Origin: Eutypa lata
Taxonomy: Eukaryota > Ascomycota > Sordariomycetes > Xylariales > Diatrypaceae
Length of the DNA stretch: 64,000 nucleotides
Direction: 5' to 3'
Assembly: GCA_022661535.1 (NCBI GenBank)
Contig: JAKULF010000011.1
Span: 1,798,001-1,862,000, forward strand
The translations under genes were made by a program, and so were the position numbers. A model generated the notes under the pieces. That model had not been told where the DNA came from. It ran no database searches and saw nothing but the letters and a program-made list of their open reading frames with translations. Position 1 is the stretch's first letter; every line of letters begins with the position of its first letter. Shown piece by piece: positions 11,974 to 22,856 of this stretch.

Positions 11974-12213
11974 GAACAGCTAAAGGTTGAAGAAATTTTG
12001 CCAGAGAACCCTCGCCATCCGATCTTCGAGATTCCCCTTCTCGAAGCCACCGAGTACGATTGAGTCGACGACGTCAGCATGTATCCCGACCGCCAGGGTT
12101 GGAGCGAGCGAACTATCAGGGAATGGAATTGTATCTTCCAGGCGCCGCCTCGATCGTTCGTCGCGTTTCTCGAACGATGGCTGCTGTTTCAAGTTCGATC
12201 ATTCCAATTTTAA
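11974..12213 (+). pseudogene. Decayed coding fragment, family not recognised
   Basis: After an acceptor-like TTTGTAG, one forward frame runs 79 codons and is interrupted only by a TGA at 12061-12063. It reads like real protein: EILPENPRHPIFEIPLLEA before the stop, and YPDRQGWSERTIREW plus PPRSFVAFLERWLLF after it, with many aromatic residues. No start or downstream exon could be connected. Other frames here are also open for short stretches, including a 70-codon reverse frame, so this may be chance. It could be the remnant of a gene that continued to about 13020. Confidence 0.3.
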
Positions 12214-13783
12214 CCGCTTTATGAGCGAAACCGGGCATCCAATCTTCACGACTCGATGTTCCCCGGAATTACTCCAGCGGATAAAGTCCAGGTTTGATCG
12301 GCAAGAACCCTTTCCTGGGAACGCTAAAGATTTGATGTCACATCTTTTTCCCTAGTGTTAGATTTCAACTATTCTTGCTCGCTCCTGCCGATAAAGACAT
12401 AACCGGAGATCCAATGTAAAGGAGGACGGCTGGTGTCCGTCTGAACTTGCGCGGCTGTTCACCCAGTTCAACACCTCCTGTCTCTACTTACTTTATTTAC
12501 AACTTACCTCGGCCACCGCCCCATGAGATACATCAAATGATACGGGTTTGGAGAAATGTAGTATCAGTCCAAGGTGGGTTGACAAGCCCCTCGTCGACAC
12601 GTCTTTGTGCGCCGCTCAAATGCACGCACAGCTAACTGGGGGATAAAGTGTACCAAACCAAACATGCTGATGGATGTGTCCTTCGGGGTTGTGGGATAAA
12701 CCGATTATCCCCGCATATACGCGATCTAACAATCAGACGCGTTATGTCAAGGGGCCTCTCCCTCCAGCCTAGAATTATTTCGGAAGAGATGTCATCGAGT
12801 TCACTACTTTGTAGGTTGTCGGCAAGGATAGAGAACTGTTTCCTAGAAGCCAGCGTTGGTGTGTCGGATAGGTGCCAAGAAGCCATGAAGCGGCGGTTAA
12901 GAGTTCTTGCAAACCCAGCATCATTCGCTAATATTCATCGGTCGGCGAGTAGTTTCCTCGAATACACAATACATTTCTTTTTGAAGCCACGGATGATGGA
13001 GGAGAGAGGGATACTTAGATAGCTTCAAGACCCGCCTCGGCCTTGTTGACAAGGTTCTAGGCTGTAAATTCGTAGTGCCGCTTTCAGCTGTCATCAGGGA
13101 TATGTTGGTGGAGTACTGATCACAGTGACAGTTTGACGTCGCACATCGCTTCTTTGGATTTATGCTAAGGGGTCTGTGCTTCTGTTCAATACCCTTTTCG
13201 TACTTCGATCACGGTTACACCGGCAGTCGAATGGGCATAGTTTGTTCAGGGATTATGTATGTATGCATGCATGCACTTAATTGCAATCGGCTGTTAGCTC
13301 TATCTGTACAACTTAGAGTAGCATGCTATCATGTTGTTAGGTAGACAAATATATGGTTGATTTTGCTTCTTCGAGTAGAATAGCTCGATAAGCACGATAA
13401 CAGCTAACTAGTAATATGAGAACCAAAAAGAGAACAAAAGAACAGAAGCAGGGAAAAAAGGGGTTAAGCGGTGATGATGGATAACGAGTTGCAGGCAATG
13501 AATGTGACGTTTATCTTCGCCCTGCAGAGAAAGGCGGCTTAAGACCAGGGTTAGAGCCACTAAGAAGCCCCAGCAAGACAAATTCAGCAATAACCCTGAC
13601 CTTGAACCAATTAACTGGTGTTACCCAATCTAAATATGGTTTAGCCTATATCTAGCTCCCCTGGTCAACAAATGGTCCAAGCAATAACTCCGTCCCAATC
13701 CCCCCACATCCTCCTCACTGGGAAAATAAAAAATCCCCAAAATTGGAGTAGGCCGAGCTTGCTTTGTTGTTCCTGGTTCCTGT

Positions 13784-13816
<33 letters not shown>

Positions 13817-14626
13817 AATATGTTGCAGTAGCGAGGGCTTACGAGGGTCGATCGTATGTCCTGACCACAGAGGGTCTAACTAACTACTACATACCACTAC
13901 TTTATTCTTCTCTTCCTCAATCGATCCAGTCGGGGTCGAGTTGTCGTCAATTACATACTTATCGTGAATAACTAACTATCGGAAGCATCGCTACAACAGG
14001 GGGGGTTGATTTGACCGATGACTGTCTTGAGTGTTGTGCCTTTACGTCAACAAACCTTTCAAATCTGGACAGACCTGCTGCTTTAGGTGTCAAGCTCTAT
14101 CCACCTAACAAAAGTTCTTGCTTCTTTTCATTGTTCATTGTTGATTCGTTCTTTACCTACGTCACGTCATTTGTTCTAGACATTCAGCTGTGAGTGTCTA
14201 AACATAGCAGCCTTTATGAAAAATTAAACTATCCCCTCATTGAAACATTTTCTTCGCGTCACTGTAAGTCAGACCAACCTCGCTACCCAACCAATATGGG
14301 GAGATGGGATGAACTTGCCGCTTTGTCATGATCCCAATTAACCTAAGTTTTAGCTTTTCACGAGACCATTCACTTCCCCTCAAAGCCAAAGAGGATTAAC
14401 AGATTCGAACAAATAACTACTAGGTACCTTTGTTTCTTCTAAGAGCAAACATTGGGACGGCCTCGACTCCTCTTTAATACCAGTCAAATTTTATCCCACC
14501 CATGCCTTTCTACCTATTACGACTGCTCCAGGATTCCACTCAACCAGAGATACGTAAATCTCTGCCCCTCTTGCCATCTGTCGAGTATCGCGCTACTATA
14601 CTTTCTGGGGGGTCAATGGCGAGAAG
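12214..14626. other. Intergenic, possibly with further decayed sequence
   Basis: Open frames of up to about 124 codons (12648-13022 forward, 12632-12886 reverse) overlap antisense to each other, and neither resembles a known family. Near 13785-13816 there is a CTGTGC hexamer tandem. The last few hundred bases are the leader and promoter of the WD40 gene. Confidence 0.45.
13785..13816. repeat. CTGTGC hexanucleotide microsatellite
   Basis: About five tandem CTGTGC units in an intergenic region. Confidence 0.85.
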
Positions 14627-17600
14627 ATGGCCACAACACCTTCAAACAGGTTGAAGCTAACACCATCTAACTCGCCCTTCCTCACACGACCTACTCGATC
14701 TCCTCTTCGCGCGAAGCCTCTTCCAGAACCTCGTCTATCCTTAAAGAGAGTTATTGGCACCACTTGTGCTTCGCCTACCGGTTTCGATGTGGCGCAATCG
14801 ATCTTTGCCTATATTGCCGGAGGCGCCGTTGTTGTCGTTGATGTGAATGGGGATGAATATTCTCAACGGTTTTACCGAGCTCGACCGACTGCCATCCCAA
14901 TATACGGAACTTCGGCACCCTCTCACTCCCCCTCGACGCCGTCGGTAACGCCAAAAGCAAACGACAGTAGGAACCGAGTTTCTCTGAGGGAGTCAGCATT
15001 TGGCACTCTTGACAATTCGGATTCACCAACGTCAAAGACATGGACAAGTAGAGAACGCATCAAAGCTGCAACATGTGTGGCCCTAAGCAGCGAAGGGAAG
15101 TTTCTAGCTGTTGGTGAAACAGGATATGCTCCTCGAGTGCTCATTTTCAGCCTCGAGGACAACTCATCAGATACCCCACTAGTATCGATAAGCGAGCATA
15201 CTTTCGGGGTCAGGGCGGTGGCTTGGTCCTCTGATTCGAAGTACTTGGCCTCGCTAGGCTCTGCCAACGACGGATGTCTCTATGTTTGGAAGATAGATTC
15301 CCGCACTGGGGCGGCAAAACTATTCCAGCAGAACAGATGCACTGCAAATGTGCGCAGCATGGTCTGGATAGGAAACAACTTAATCACGTTAGGCGTCAGA
15401 CACGTCAAGCTATGGAGGGTGGAAGAGAACACACGGCCAACATCTCCTACTAAACAGAGACTCGGCCCAGAAGCGAGCTCACCGGCTCCGCAACAAAAGA
15501 CGTTGCCTGGCCGGAACGTCCTACTCGGTAATATGATAGAAACGACCTTCTCATGTGCGGTCGCCATCGACGAAACAAAGGCTCTCATCTGCTCGGAGAT
15601 GGGCGACGTGTGCTTGTTTGATGATACTGGTAAGCAGATGAAGTTGACCAAGGTTCTCGAAAGTGGCTTTGCGACAACTTGCGTTGCCATTTCTGGTAAT
15701 TCGGTTTATCTCGGTGGTAAATCTGGCGGTTTCCAGACCCTTGATTTGGCAGCTATCATGAAGGGTTCGTCGGACTGCGTCCAAGGAACTTCCGAGACCC
15801 AGTGGGGTTTAATCGGCCTGGGTTTCGTCAAGGAGAGGATGGTGACAGTTGATACCAAACATTCCATTAGTATTTCGCAACCCAGTTCTGAATCCAGCCC
15901 ACAACCTCCGGCATTATCACCGGTTCCTATTACGGGACATGGGGAGTCGATTTTAGGTGTGGAGGTGCTCCCCCAACCGAATAGCTCAGGGGCTGTTTTC
16001 TGCACCTGGACTGGGTCGGGGCACGTTATTATGTGGGATACTAACGGCAAACTGATATCATCGTTTGATGTCCCAGTAGAACAGGCGCCTTTCGAATCCG
16101 ATATTGATTTAGTCAACCAATTGACTATCGTACGGGTGACCAAGGGAGGCACCTACTTCGTCACCGGTGATAAACTGGGCATTCTAAGGATCATCGATTT
16201 CTCTACTAAAGAGTGTGTTTCATCTCTCAAGGTGCACTCTTCTGATTGTCAGTCCATCACAACATATGAGGATGAGTCGAGGTTTTTAATTGCGTCGTGT
16301 GGTCGAGACCGTACGGCCCAGCTCATACGCAAAACCTCAGAAGGGGTGCTGGAACATTTCCAGACGCTAGAATTTGCTGCAAAGGTAGCACAAGTACTTA
16401 TCCCATCACCGGATAAAGTCATAACGTGTTCCTCGGACAGGTCAATCCAGATCCATGATTTGGTCACAAAGGATGGTGATCCGGATGCCATGGCAGCCCT
16501 GGTTTCGAGGGGTTTGCCTCTGAAGGCATCACCGATTTCTATGACGATGGCTCCTGATGGAAAGACTATATTAGCTTCTTCCTTGGATCGATGTGTCAGC
16601 ATTTATGACGTCGAAAGCGGAAAACTCTCCAGTACATTCAAATGCACTGATGAAAATGGGGTTGAGTCCGTAGTTTTAGACTCTCTCATCACCCGTCCTG
16701 CAACAGAGAAGGAGCCTCCTTTTCTTCTCGGCATCTCGAACACGGATAAATCCATACGAATCTACAACGCCCAAACAGGGGAATTTCTAGATCGAGAGTG
16801 GGGCCATACAGAAGGTATCAATGGTGCGGCACTCATTGAAGACGACAATAGCCGGAAGGTTGTAAGTGTTGGAACTGACGGAACCATCATGATCTGGGAA
16901 ATGGATCTCCAGTATGGGGCATGGGGTTCTCCAACCCGAGAGCCATCGCCCGATAAAGAGAACTCACTCATTGCTCGGCCAACACTTAGGCGCGTTCTAT
17001 CGAAGGCTGAATTAGCTGAATTCCAGAATCAGCGACCTTCCGCTACTCCCGGAGGGCGATCACCGACTGCGGGACGCCGTTCACCTCCAAGGACACTCTC
17101 CAAAAGAAGATCGCAATTCAACCTCAATACTACGCCCTCGGTCCGCACACCGATCGCCGTACTTCAATCGAGTCCATCTTCAATAAGAGCTGAGGACACA
17201 CCTAGTCGTCGACCTTCGAGTGACAGCCGTTCGGGTAGCCCCCCTCCTAGTCCTAAATCGAGGGTGATCAGACGCCCATCCCTGCCAGCTTTGAATTCCG
17301 CCAAGACGAAAAGTTCCAACAACTTGAGAGGTTTCGGCTCTCTTAGCATGGCAACCGAGCAGGCCGCACGGACTTTGCGAGCTTACCGGAAGAAATTAAC
17401 TTCATCCGATCCTATTAGTCAAGACCTTTTAGCTGAGTTGGACCAGGAACTTCGCCTGACCGCCCTTGCCTTGGGCGACAGAGCTACGCGGAGTAAAGCC
17501 ATGGCCGACAGTATACTAAATGGGCTTTTGGACCAGTATTCGGAACGTTTGGTGAGCCTTCTTGACGAGAAATTGAGGCTCAACTATCCATCACCTTCGG

Positions 17601-17671
17601 ATCGGGAGCCCGATTCTCCGACAAGGGGCTCCCAATCGTCTGGGGCCGAGTCCAGCAGTAGTTCATCATAA
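14627..17671 (+). CDS. WD40-repeat protein, WDR62/MAPKBP1-like
   Basis: A single exon of 1014 aa. After a basic, Pro-rich N-terminus, residues ~40-75 carry the LKRVIGTTC...YIAGGAVVVVDV block that opens the first propeller blade in the MAPKBP1/WDR62 group. Many WD-like blades follow, for example AVAWSSDSKYLASLG, YVWKIDS, NVRSMVWIGNNLITLG with VKLWRV, GHVIMWD, SSDRSIQIHDL and VGTDGTIMIWEMD. These imply two seven-bladed propellers up to ~residue 765. The C-terminus (~770-1014) is Ser/Pro/Arg-rich with SPP/SPTRG-type phosphorylation-like sites and one predicted helical segment (~915-985) that may oligomerise. Metazoan relatives scaffold JNK signalling and act at spindle poles. The fungal role is less defined, so function is inferred by family only. 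Confidence 0.85.
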   Translation: MATTPSNRLKLTPSNSPFLTRPTRSPLRAKPLPEPRLSLKRVIGTTCASPTGFDVAQSIFAYIAGGAVVVVDVNGDEYSQRFYRARPTAIPIYGTSAPSHSPSTPSVTPKANDSRNRVSLRESAFGTLDNSDSPTSKTWTSRERIKAATCVALSSEGKFLAVGETGYAPRVLIFSLEDNSSDTPLVSISEHTFGVRAVAWSSDSKYLASLGSANDGCLYVWKIDSRTGAAKLFQQNRCTANVRSMVWIGNNLITLGVRHVKLWRVEENTRPTSPTKQRLGPEASSPAPQQKTLPGRNVLLGNMIETTFSCAVAIDETKALICSEMGDVCLFDDTGKQMKLTKVLESGFATTCVAISGNSVYLGGKSGGFQTLDLAAIMKGSSDCVQGTSETQWGLIGLGFVKERMVTVDTKHSISISQPSSESSPQPPALSPVPITGHGESILGVEVLPQPNSSGAVFCTWTGSGHVIMWDTNGKLISSFDVPVEQAPFESDIDLVNQLTIVRVTKGGTYFVTGDKLGILRIIDFSTKECVSSLKVHSSDCQSITTYEDESRFLIASCGRDRTAQLIRKTSEGVLEHFQTLEFAAKVAQVLIPSPDKVITCSSDRSIQIHDLVTKDGDPDAMAALVSRGLPLKASPISMTMAPDGKTILASSLDRCVSIYDVESGKLSSTFKCTDENGVESVVLDSLITRPATEKEPPFLLGISNTDKSIRIYNAQTGEFLDREWGHTEGINGAALIEDDNSRKVVSVGTDGTIMIWEMDLQYGAWGSPTREPSPDKENSLIARPTLRRVLSKAELAEFQNQRPSATPGGRSPTAGRRSPPRTLSKRRSQFNLNTTPSVRTPIAVLQSSPSSIRAEDTPSRRPSSDSRSGSPPPSPKSRVIRRPSLPALNSAKTKSSNNLRGFGSLSMATEQAARTLRAYRKKLTSSDPISQDLLAELDQELRLTALALGDRATRSKAMADSILNGLLDQYSERLVSLLDEKLRLNYPSPSDREPDSPTRGSQSSGAESSSSSS

Positions 17672-18052
17672 TACGATCTTTACGACTTGTCAATAGTCAC
17701 AACTTTCATTATACTATTCACGGTGGGGGAACGGAACGATTAGGTAACATCCGGGATATTTAGACAGTGCAGACAGCAGGTCTGGCTTTGGTATTCGGGG
17801 CGGAGAATGTTCCTCTTTTGCTTGTTTTCCTTGACTCTTATTTGGGATGCTCTCGTGGGGGGAGAGAGAGTGGGAAGGGGGGAACTGGCGTTTGTGGAGA
17901 ACGAAACACTTGGGAGGCAACATTTATTCATTAGCTGACTGATATTACTTAACAATGATACCACATGGAAGGGAAAGCGGGAGGGGTGGGGAGTAAGGCA
18001 GCCGGGTAGGCTGGATACCGGCGTTACAGGTGTTTCGTCGTCTTCATTCTCG

Positions 18053-18086
<34 letters not shown>
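18053..18086. repeat. CAT/ATC trinucleotide microsatellite
   Basis: Eleven tandem ATC units 3' of the WD40 gene. On the reverse strand the run reads as poly-Met, an artefactual open frame. Confidence 0.9.
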
Positions 18087-18676
18087 CGTCGCGCGCCGTT
18101 TTATCATTTTATGCGCTATATGCGGGTATGTTACATAGCAGGAGAATACAGGAAGAATATTTACATGGTAACATGGGCGGGATCGTTTGTATGTACCTAT
18201 CAACGGAGGCCTATCTGACGAATTATCAGTTAGCAGTCACTAATAGATCAAGGTCCCCATGGCATTCATTGGCAATGCAATGAGATCCCGTGCCTTTGAA
18301 TGTTATTTCTCTAACTTCGTTCTTAAGCAATATACCTGCCTAGCTAAGTACTGGACATGTAAACCTGGCGAGGATCCAAATGAGGCTAAACGAAATCTGG
18401 AAACCAAATACATACGCAGTCGGATTTAGGCCAAATGATGTCTTTAGGGGGGGAGGGGGGATAACTAGCAATAAACTTTGCGATCCCCGGACTTTAGGTG
18501 AAGCGGCGCAGACGGCCGCGCAGTTTCCGACTCGCGCCTTCGCTCGTACGAACTAACTCCGGCACTCCGGGTAAGGCCGTAAAAAGGGATTAAACTGCCT
18601 CTTGCTTGCGCGCGATACGGCACATAGGTAATGCGATGGCTTGATTAGTGATACTATTATATTCCCCTTTTCTCCC

Positions 18677-18683
18677 TATATAA
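18677..18683 (+). promoter_or_regulatory. TATA box of the short-chain dehydrogenase gene
   Basis: TATATAA inside CCCTATATAAGAAGGG, about 135 nt before the ATG at 18817. It is followed by a C/A/T-rich leader typical of highly expressed fungal genes. Confidence 0.6.
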
Positions 18684-18816
18684 GAAGGGAATCTGAATCA
18701 CACAAGACAGTTGAACATCTCGACTATATTATACGCATCATCGGAATATACCCACACCAACAAATCAGCAAAGCATTTGTACTCTCAATCAACACACTCC
18801 TCTCCTCATAACACCC

Positions 18817-19755
18817 ATGGCGGACAATAATAAGAAGAAGATTGTGCTCATCACGGGTGGGAACACCGGCATCGGTTACGAAACCGTCAAGGCGCTCCTC
18901 CAATCAAGCCAGGCGTATCTCGTGCTGATGGGCAGCCGCTCCCTAGAAAAGGCCAAAGCCGCCATCGAACAGCTCAAGACGGAAGTGCCTCAGACCGCGA
19001 GCAGCGTCGAGGCGCTCCAGATCGACGTCGCGAGCGACGAGTCCATCGAGAAGGCGTTTGAGACCGTCAAGGCGAGCTACGGCCACATTGATTCGCTCAT
19101 CAACAACGCAGGTAAGTCGCATCGCATCATGCATGCATTCACGACACTTTTTCTCATTCACATCTCTATTTTAAAATTCGATATACCAGGGACTAGATTA
19201 ACAAAAACAACAAAAAAAACATCAGGCGGATCGTACGACCACGAGAGGAAAGAAGGCAAGCTCACGCTCCGCGAGGCCTGGAACAAGACCTTCGACGTCA
19301 ACGTATCCGGAACCTACGTGATGACGCACGTCTTCCTCCCGCTCCTCATCCAATCCGCAGACCCGCGCCTGCTCTTCATCACGAGCGGGCTGTCGAGCCT
19401 GACGCGCACACGCGACCAGTTCTACCCGCCGACGACGCCGCCGGCGGCCGGGTGGCCCAAGAAGGCGGGGGAGCTCCCCAACGACCACACGGCGTACCGG
19501 TCGTCCAAGACGGCGCTGAACATGATGATGCTGAACCTGCGGTTCCTGCTGTCGGAGGACGGCGTCAAGACCTGGTCGGTGTCCCCCGGGTTCCTGGCTA
19601 CGGGTCTGGCGAACGCCGGGGCCGGCAACCTGAAGACGATGGGGGCTGGCCATCCGAGCATTGGTGGGAATTTCATCAGGGATGTTGTCGAGGGGAAGAG
19701 GGATGCCGATGAGGGGATGGTGGTGTTTAATGATGGGTCGGTTCAGCCGTGGTAG
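18817..19755 (+). CDS. Short-chain dehydrogenase/reductase
   Basis: Exons 18817-19111 and 19226-19755 give 274 aa. The 114-nt intron is a multiple of three and has no in-frame stop, so an unspliced reading looks like one 312-aa frame. The GTAAGT donor, the ATCAG acceptor and the restored NNAGG motif show it is an intron. Family motifs are TGGNTGIG (13-20) for NAD(P) binding, NNAG (96-99), the catalytic Ser152 in ITSG, and Tyr189/Lys193 in YRSSK. A classical SDR of the carbonyl-reductase type is likely. It probably reduces or oxidises a carbonyl or hydroxyl substrate in the cytosol. There is no targeting signal, and the substrate is unknown. It is convergent with the thiolase gene. Confidence 0.9.
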   Translation: MADNNKKKIVLITGGNTGIGYETVKALLQSSQAYLVLMGSRSLEKAKAAIEQLKTEVPQTASSVEALQIDVASDESIEKAFETVKASYGHIDSLINNAGKSHRIMHAFTTLFLIHISILKFDIPGTRLTKTTKKTSGGSYDHERKEGKLTLREAWNKTFDVNVSGTYVMTHVFLPLLIQSADPRLLFITSGLSSLTRTRDQFYPPTTPPAAGWPKKAGELPNDHTAYRSSKTALNMMMLNLRFLLSEDGVKTWSVSPGFLATGLANAGAGNLKTMGAGHPSIGGNFIRDVVEGKRDADEGMVVFNDGSVQPW

Positions 19756-21399
19756 TTGGTGGTCTACACTTAGGTGACGTCCATCTATAGAAACCCTGAT
19801 AACACGATGAAATGTTCTATTAAACAGATGCATTTTACGTATCGTTGCGATAAATAGATTATTATACTTGTAAGAAGATGTTAGAGCGGTCACTGCGGCA
19901 TAACATCCCTTTTCCATTCCATGACGTTGATTACGACTATCTACTTAGTGCACGTGAAGTTAAATTACCAAGATGTTTAATTATACATGAGCTAAAGGTT
20001 AGCAATTGTATCACCCCTTTTTCTTCACAGTGCTTTCAGCGGTCCCGAATAAGTGTATAGAGAGAAAGTATGATCATATGTGGGTGAGGTGAAATATCGA
20101 CTAGGAAATTTGTACCTAGATATGGTTGTCTTCCACCCTCTTGTAACGACTATAAATATAGCTGGGAGGCCGGGATATCCATGAAAACTATACGATCAAC
20201 TCATGAAATGCGAGGTTACCATCGTAGTCAACGTAAGTAAAAGTGATTAACTGAAAGTCAATGCGTAGCAGCATTATTCAGCGAATACTCTTAACAGTAG
20301 TTTGAAGCTGTGCATTGTATACCTAGTTAGCTATTCCCCGAGCCGAGCTGGATGATTCGTCTCCGAGTCGGAGTTCGCCATCCCGGACCTCAACTCGGGA
20401 CTGGACATCATTAGCACTAATATCTTGAGCTCGCGGGGGAAGGCTTTCTGGGTCTAATTGGTCATACGTGCCTGCGAAACTAGTCCTATAATAGCACCTA
20501 TTGAAAGTTGGGGCTTGCTTAACCAGGCGATCATTACTCCGCAAATCACAGAATCCCTACGCCTATGGAATTGATGATGAACCACATGCAGTATTATATT
20601 GGCAGTACTCAGGTCTGGACTTCCTGCCGAGGCTACTCGGTTTTATGAGGACCCTGATTCAACCAAATGGCATATTCCCGCGGCGGGGGGAGGGGGGGGG
20701 GGGCACGCCTAAACCTTGATCCGAGACTGGCTCCGAGCTTGCTGCAGTCAGTGTCTGCGCCAACTCCTGAAACCCTCCGATGTGCCTTACCCTTACCCGC
20801 AGCAGCCTCGATTGCGACCAGAAGTCACACCGCAACGTATCACTACATAAGAAAGCTATGTATAACGTTTGTCGTAGTCTCATGAGCCGAGACGGGCCAG
20901 GTAGAATTCTTCCGTTCAAGGTATTCGTTACGCATTTTCAGACCTACTCGATGATGAACAAACAAAAAATACATATACCAGCGCTTCAATATCGTAGTCA
21001 GGTGGATGGAAAAGAAAACATCATTGACCTCGCTGCGAGATTAACCATACCTCCGAGGACGTATGTTTTTGGTTAATGTTGTCGACGCCAAGATGGCGAC
21101 TTAATATATACAGTTGGTGGAATTAGGTCGGCTTGTGTTGAAGTTAAGAGTATACTAAATACAAGACTTGGAATCCCCTGCTCAAAATACCAATCATATC
21201 CAAAAGAATGCATAAACTACTTTGTTCTTCAATCACAACGCTCTGTGCCACTCAAGACATTGTAAACCAAGCCCTACTCACAATCTCATAAAGGGGCTAT
21301 GAAGAATGCACTCATCATAATGTAACACATGCCCGCTATACCACATCTTAAGAGCAACAACTCACCCACCCACCCTCTTTTTCAGCCTTCACCCTCCGT
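19756..21399. other. Intergenic between convergent SDR and thiolase genes
   Basis: Apart from the possible exon relic at 20323-20486 and a G tract near 20684-20702, no gene is visible. Confidence 0.5.
20323..20486 (-). pseudogene. Possible terminal-exon relic
   Basis: On the reverse strand, after an acceptor-like TTTCGCAG, a frame of about 50 codons reads YDQLDPESLPPRAQDIS and then an acidic, Ser-rich tail that ends at a stop. It resembles the cytoplasmic tail of a fungal membrane protein. The sequence just upstream, in another frame, reads MIAWLSKPQLSIGAIIGL and could be a membrane segment. No complete gene could be assembled, so this may be a decayed gene or coincidence. Confidence 0.25.
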
Positions 21400-22856
21400 T
21401 CAAAACCTCGCCTCGACCTTCTTCTCCGTATCCTGCAAAGCCCACGTGCTGGACTTCTCCTTGCTGAGCACGGCCCTGCACTGCGCGGGCGTGAACCCCT
21501 TCGCCTCGACGGCCGGGTTATACCCGAGCTTGTTCTTCTTCCCCACGGTCGTGCTATCCACTCCAGCGGGCGCCTCGCCGCGGTCCGGCCGGCAGTAGAC
21601 CGTGACGACGGCGGCGCCGCCCAGCCCGAGGTTATGCTGCAGGGCGTAGCGAGTCCGCGGGACGGCGCGGTTGTTCGCCCAGCCGCGCAGGTGCCACACC
21701 AGCTCCGCACACTGCGCGAGGCCGGTGGCGCCGAGGGGGTGGCCCTTGGAGATCAGGCCGCCCGAGGGGTTGACGAGGAAGCGGCCGCCGCGGGTGATGT
21801 CGCCGCGGCGGACCAGCTCGTGGGCCTTCCCCGGCTCGCACAGGCCGAGCGCGTCGAGGGTGACCAGCTCGTTGGCCGAGAAGCAGTCGTGGAGCTCGAC
21901 GACGCGGACGTCGGCCGGCCCGATCCCGGCTTCCTTCAGGGCGGCCTCCGCCGCCTTCTTCGTCATGTCGAAGCCGATCAGGTCGATGGAGCTGCGCGAG
22001 AACAGGCTCGGCGCGTCCGTCGTGAAGCTCTGCCCCGCGATCAGCACGGCCTGCTCCTTCAGGTGCGGCCGCGCGTCCAGGAACCCCTGCGAGACGAGGA
22101 CCGCGGCCGCCCCGCCGTCCGACGTCGGGCAGCACTGCAGCTTGGTGAGGGGCTCGTGCACCATGGGCGACTTCAGGACCTGCTCTAGGCTATAGACGTC
22201 CTGGAATTGCGAGTACGGGTTCTTCACCGAGTGCTCGTGGTTGACCCGAGCGATCTCGGCGAAGTCTTCTGGCTTGGCGCCGTATCTACATATATGCAGA
22301 GAGGTTATTAGAGTGGATGAAGAGCGAGGCTAAGCACGAGGCTCGGAAAGAAGGGTACCTACTTCTCCATATATTCTCGACCGGCGTTGCCGAAGAACTG
22401 GGCCGCTCCCGGGGCGTTGGTAAAGCCCCGTATCTCCGCATTCATCATGCCCGATGTGCCGATCGGGTTCTCCCTGTCGTTGAAGAAGGTCTGCAGGCTC
22501 CCGCGCATCATCTTCTCGAATCCGACCACCAGCATGCAGTCGGCGCCGCCGTAGGAAATGGTGTCCCTAGCCATCGCCAGACCCGTCGAGCCCGTCGAGC
22601 AGTTGTTGTTGACGTTTATGATGGGTATCTGGGTCATTCCGAACTGGTAGAAGACTCGCTGCCCGCAGGTTGAGTCGCCGTAGCAATAGCAGGCAACTCC
22701 TCGCTCGACATCATCATAGTTGATCTGTGCATCTAACATGGCCTTCACGCCGGCTTCGAAGCCAAGCTCGGTGTAGTCTACTTTTCCCCGAGGCTTGATG
22801 AATTTGGTCATGCCAACGCCTAGGACGTAGACGGGTTGCTTTTGCTTGGAAGGCAT
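21400..22856 (-). CDS. SCP-X-type thiolase / acetyl-CoA acyltransferase-like
   Basis: Exons 22856-22363 and 22285-21400 (reverse) give 459 aa. The intron splits a Lys codon (phase 2). Thiolase landmarks are present: nucleophilic Cys86 in [21 protein letters not shown], and the C-terminal [15 protein letters not shown] block with its GHP motif. The second active-site Cys seen in classical 3-ketoacyl-CoA thiolases near the end is replaced by GLGGAAV sequence, as in the SCP2/SCP-X thiolase-like lineage. No SCP2 sterol-carrier domain follows. The protein ends ...EARF. The last three residues fit PTS1 at the first two positions but not the canonical third Leu/Met, so peroxisomal import is uncertain. 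A role in beta-oxidation of branched acyl-CoA is possible but is only inference. Confidence 0.87.

Larger units (their letters stand above)
17672..18816. other. Intergenic with SDR promoter
   Basis: Holds a CAT microsatellite and, toward the right, G-rich and CG-rich promoter sequence of the dehydrogenase gene. No gene seen. Confidence 0.6.

Noticed and set aside
12648..13022. 124-codon forward frame as an independent gene
   Set aside because: Overlaps an equally plausible reverse frame and has no recognisable domain. Kept only as a comment on decayed sequence.
18053..18087. Poly-Met start of a reverse 115-codon frame
   Set aside because: It is only the CAT microsatellite read on the other strand.
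18817..19755. Reading the dehydrogenase as a 312-aa intronless protein
   Set aside because: The extra 38 residues come from an AT-rich segment with GTAAGT and ATCAG ends. Removing it restores the NNAG context exactly.
19222..19917. 231-codon reverse frame opposite the short-chain dehydrogenase
   Set aside because: It is the antisense of a GC-rich, well-supported SDR exon, is rich in Arg/Pro/Gly and has no family motifs.
21634..22195. Forward frames of 174-184 codons over the thiolase
   Set aside because: Antisense shadows of the thiolase coding strand.
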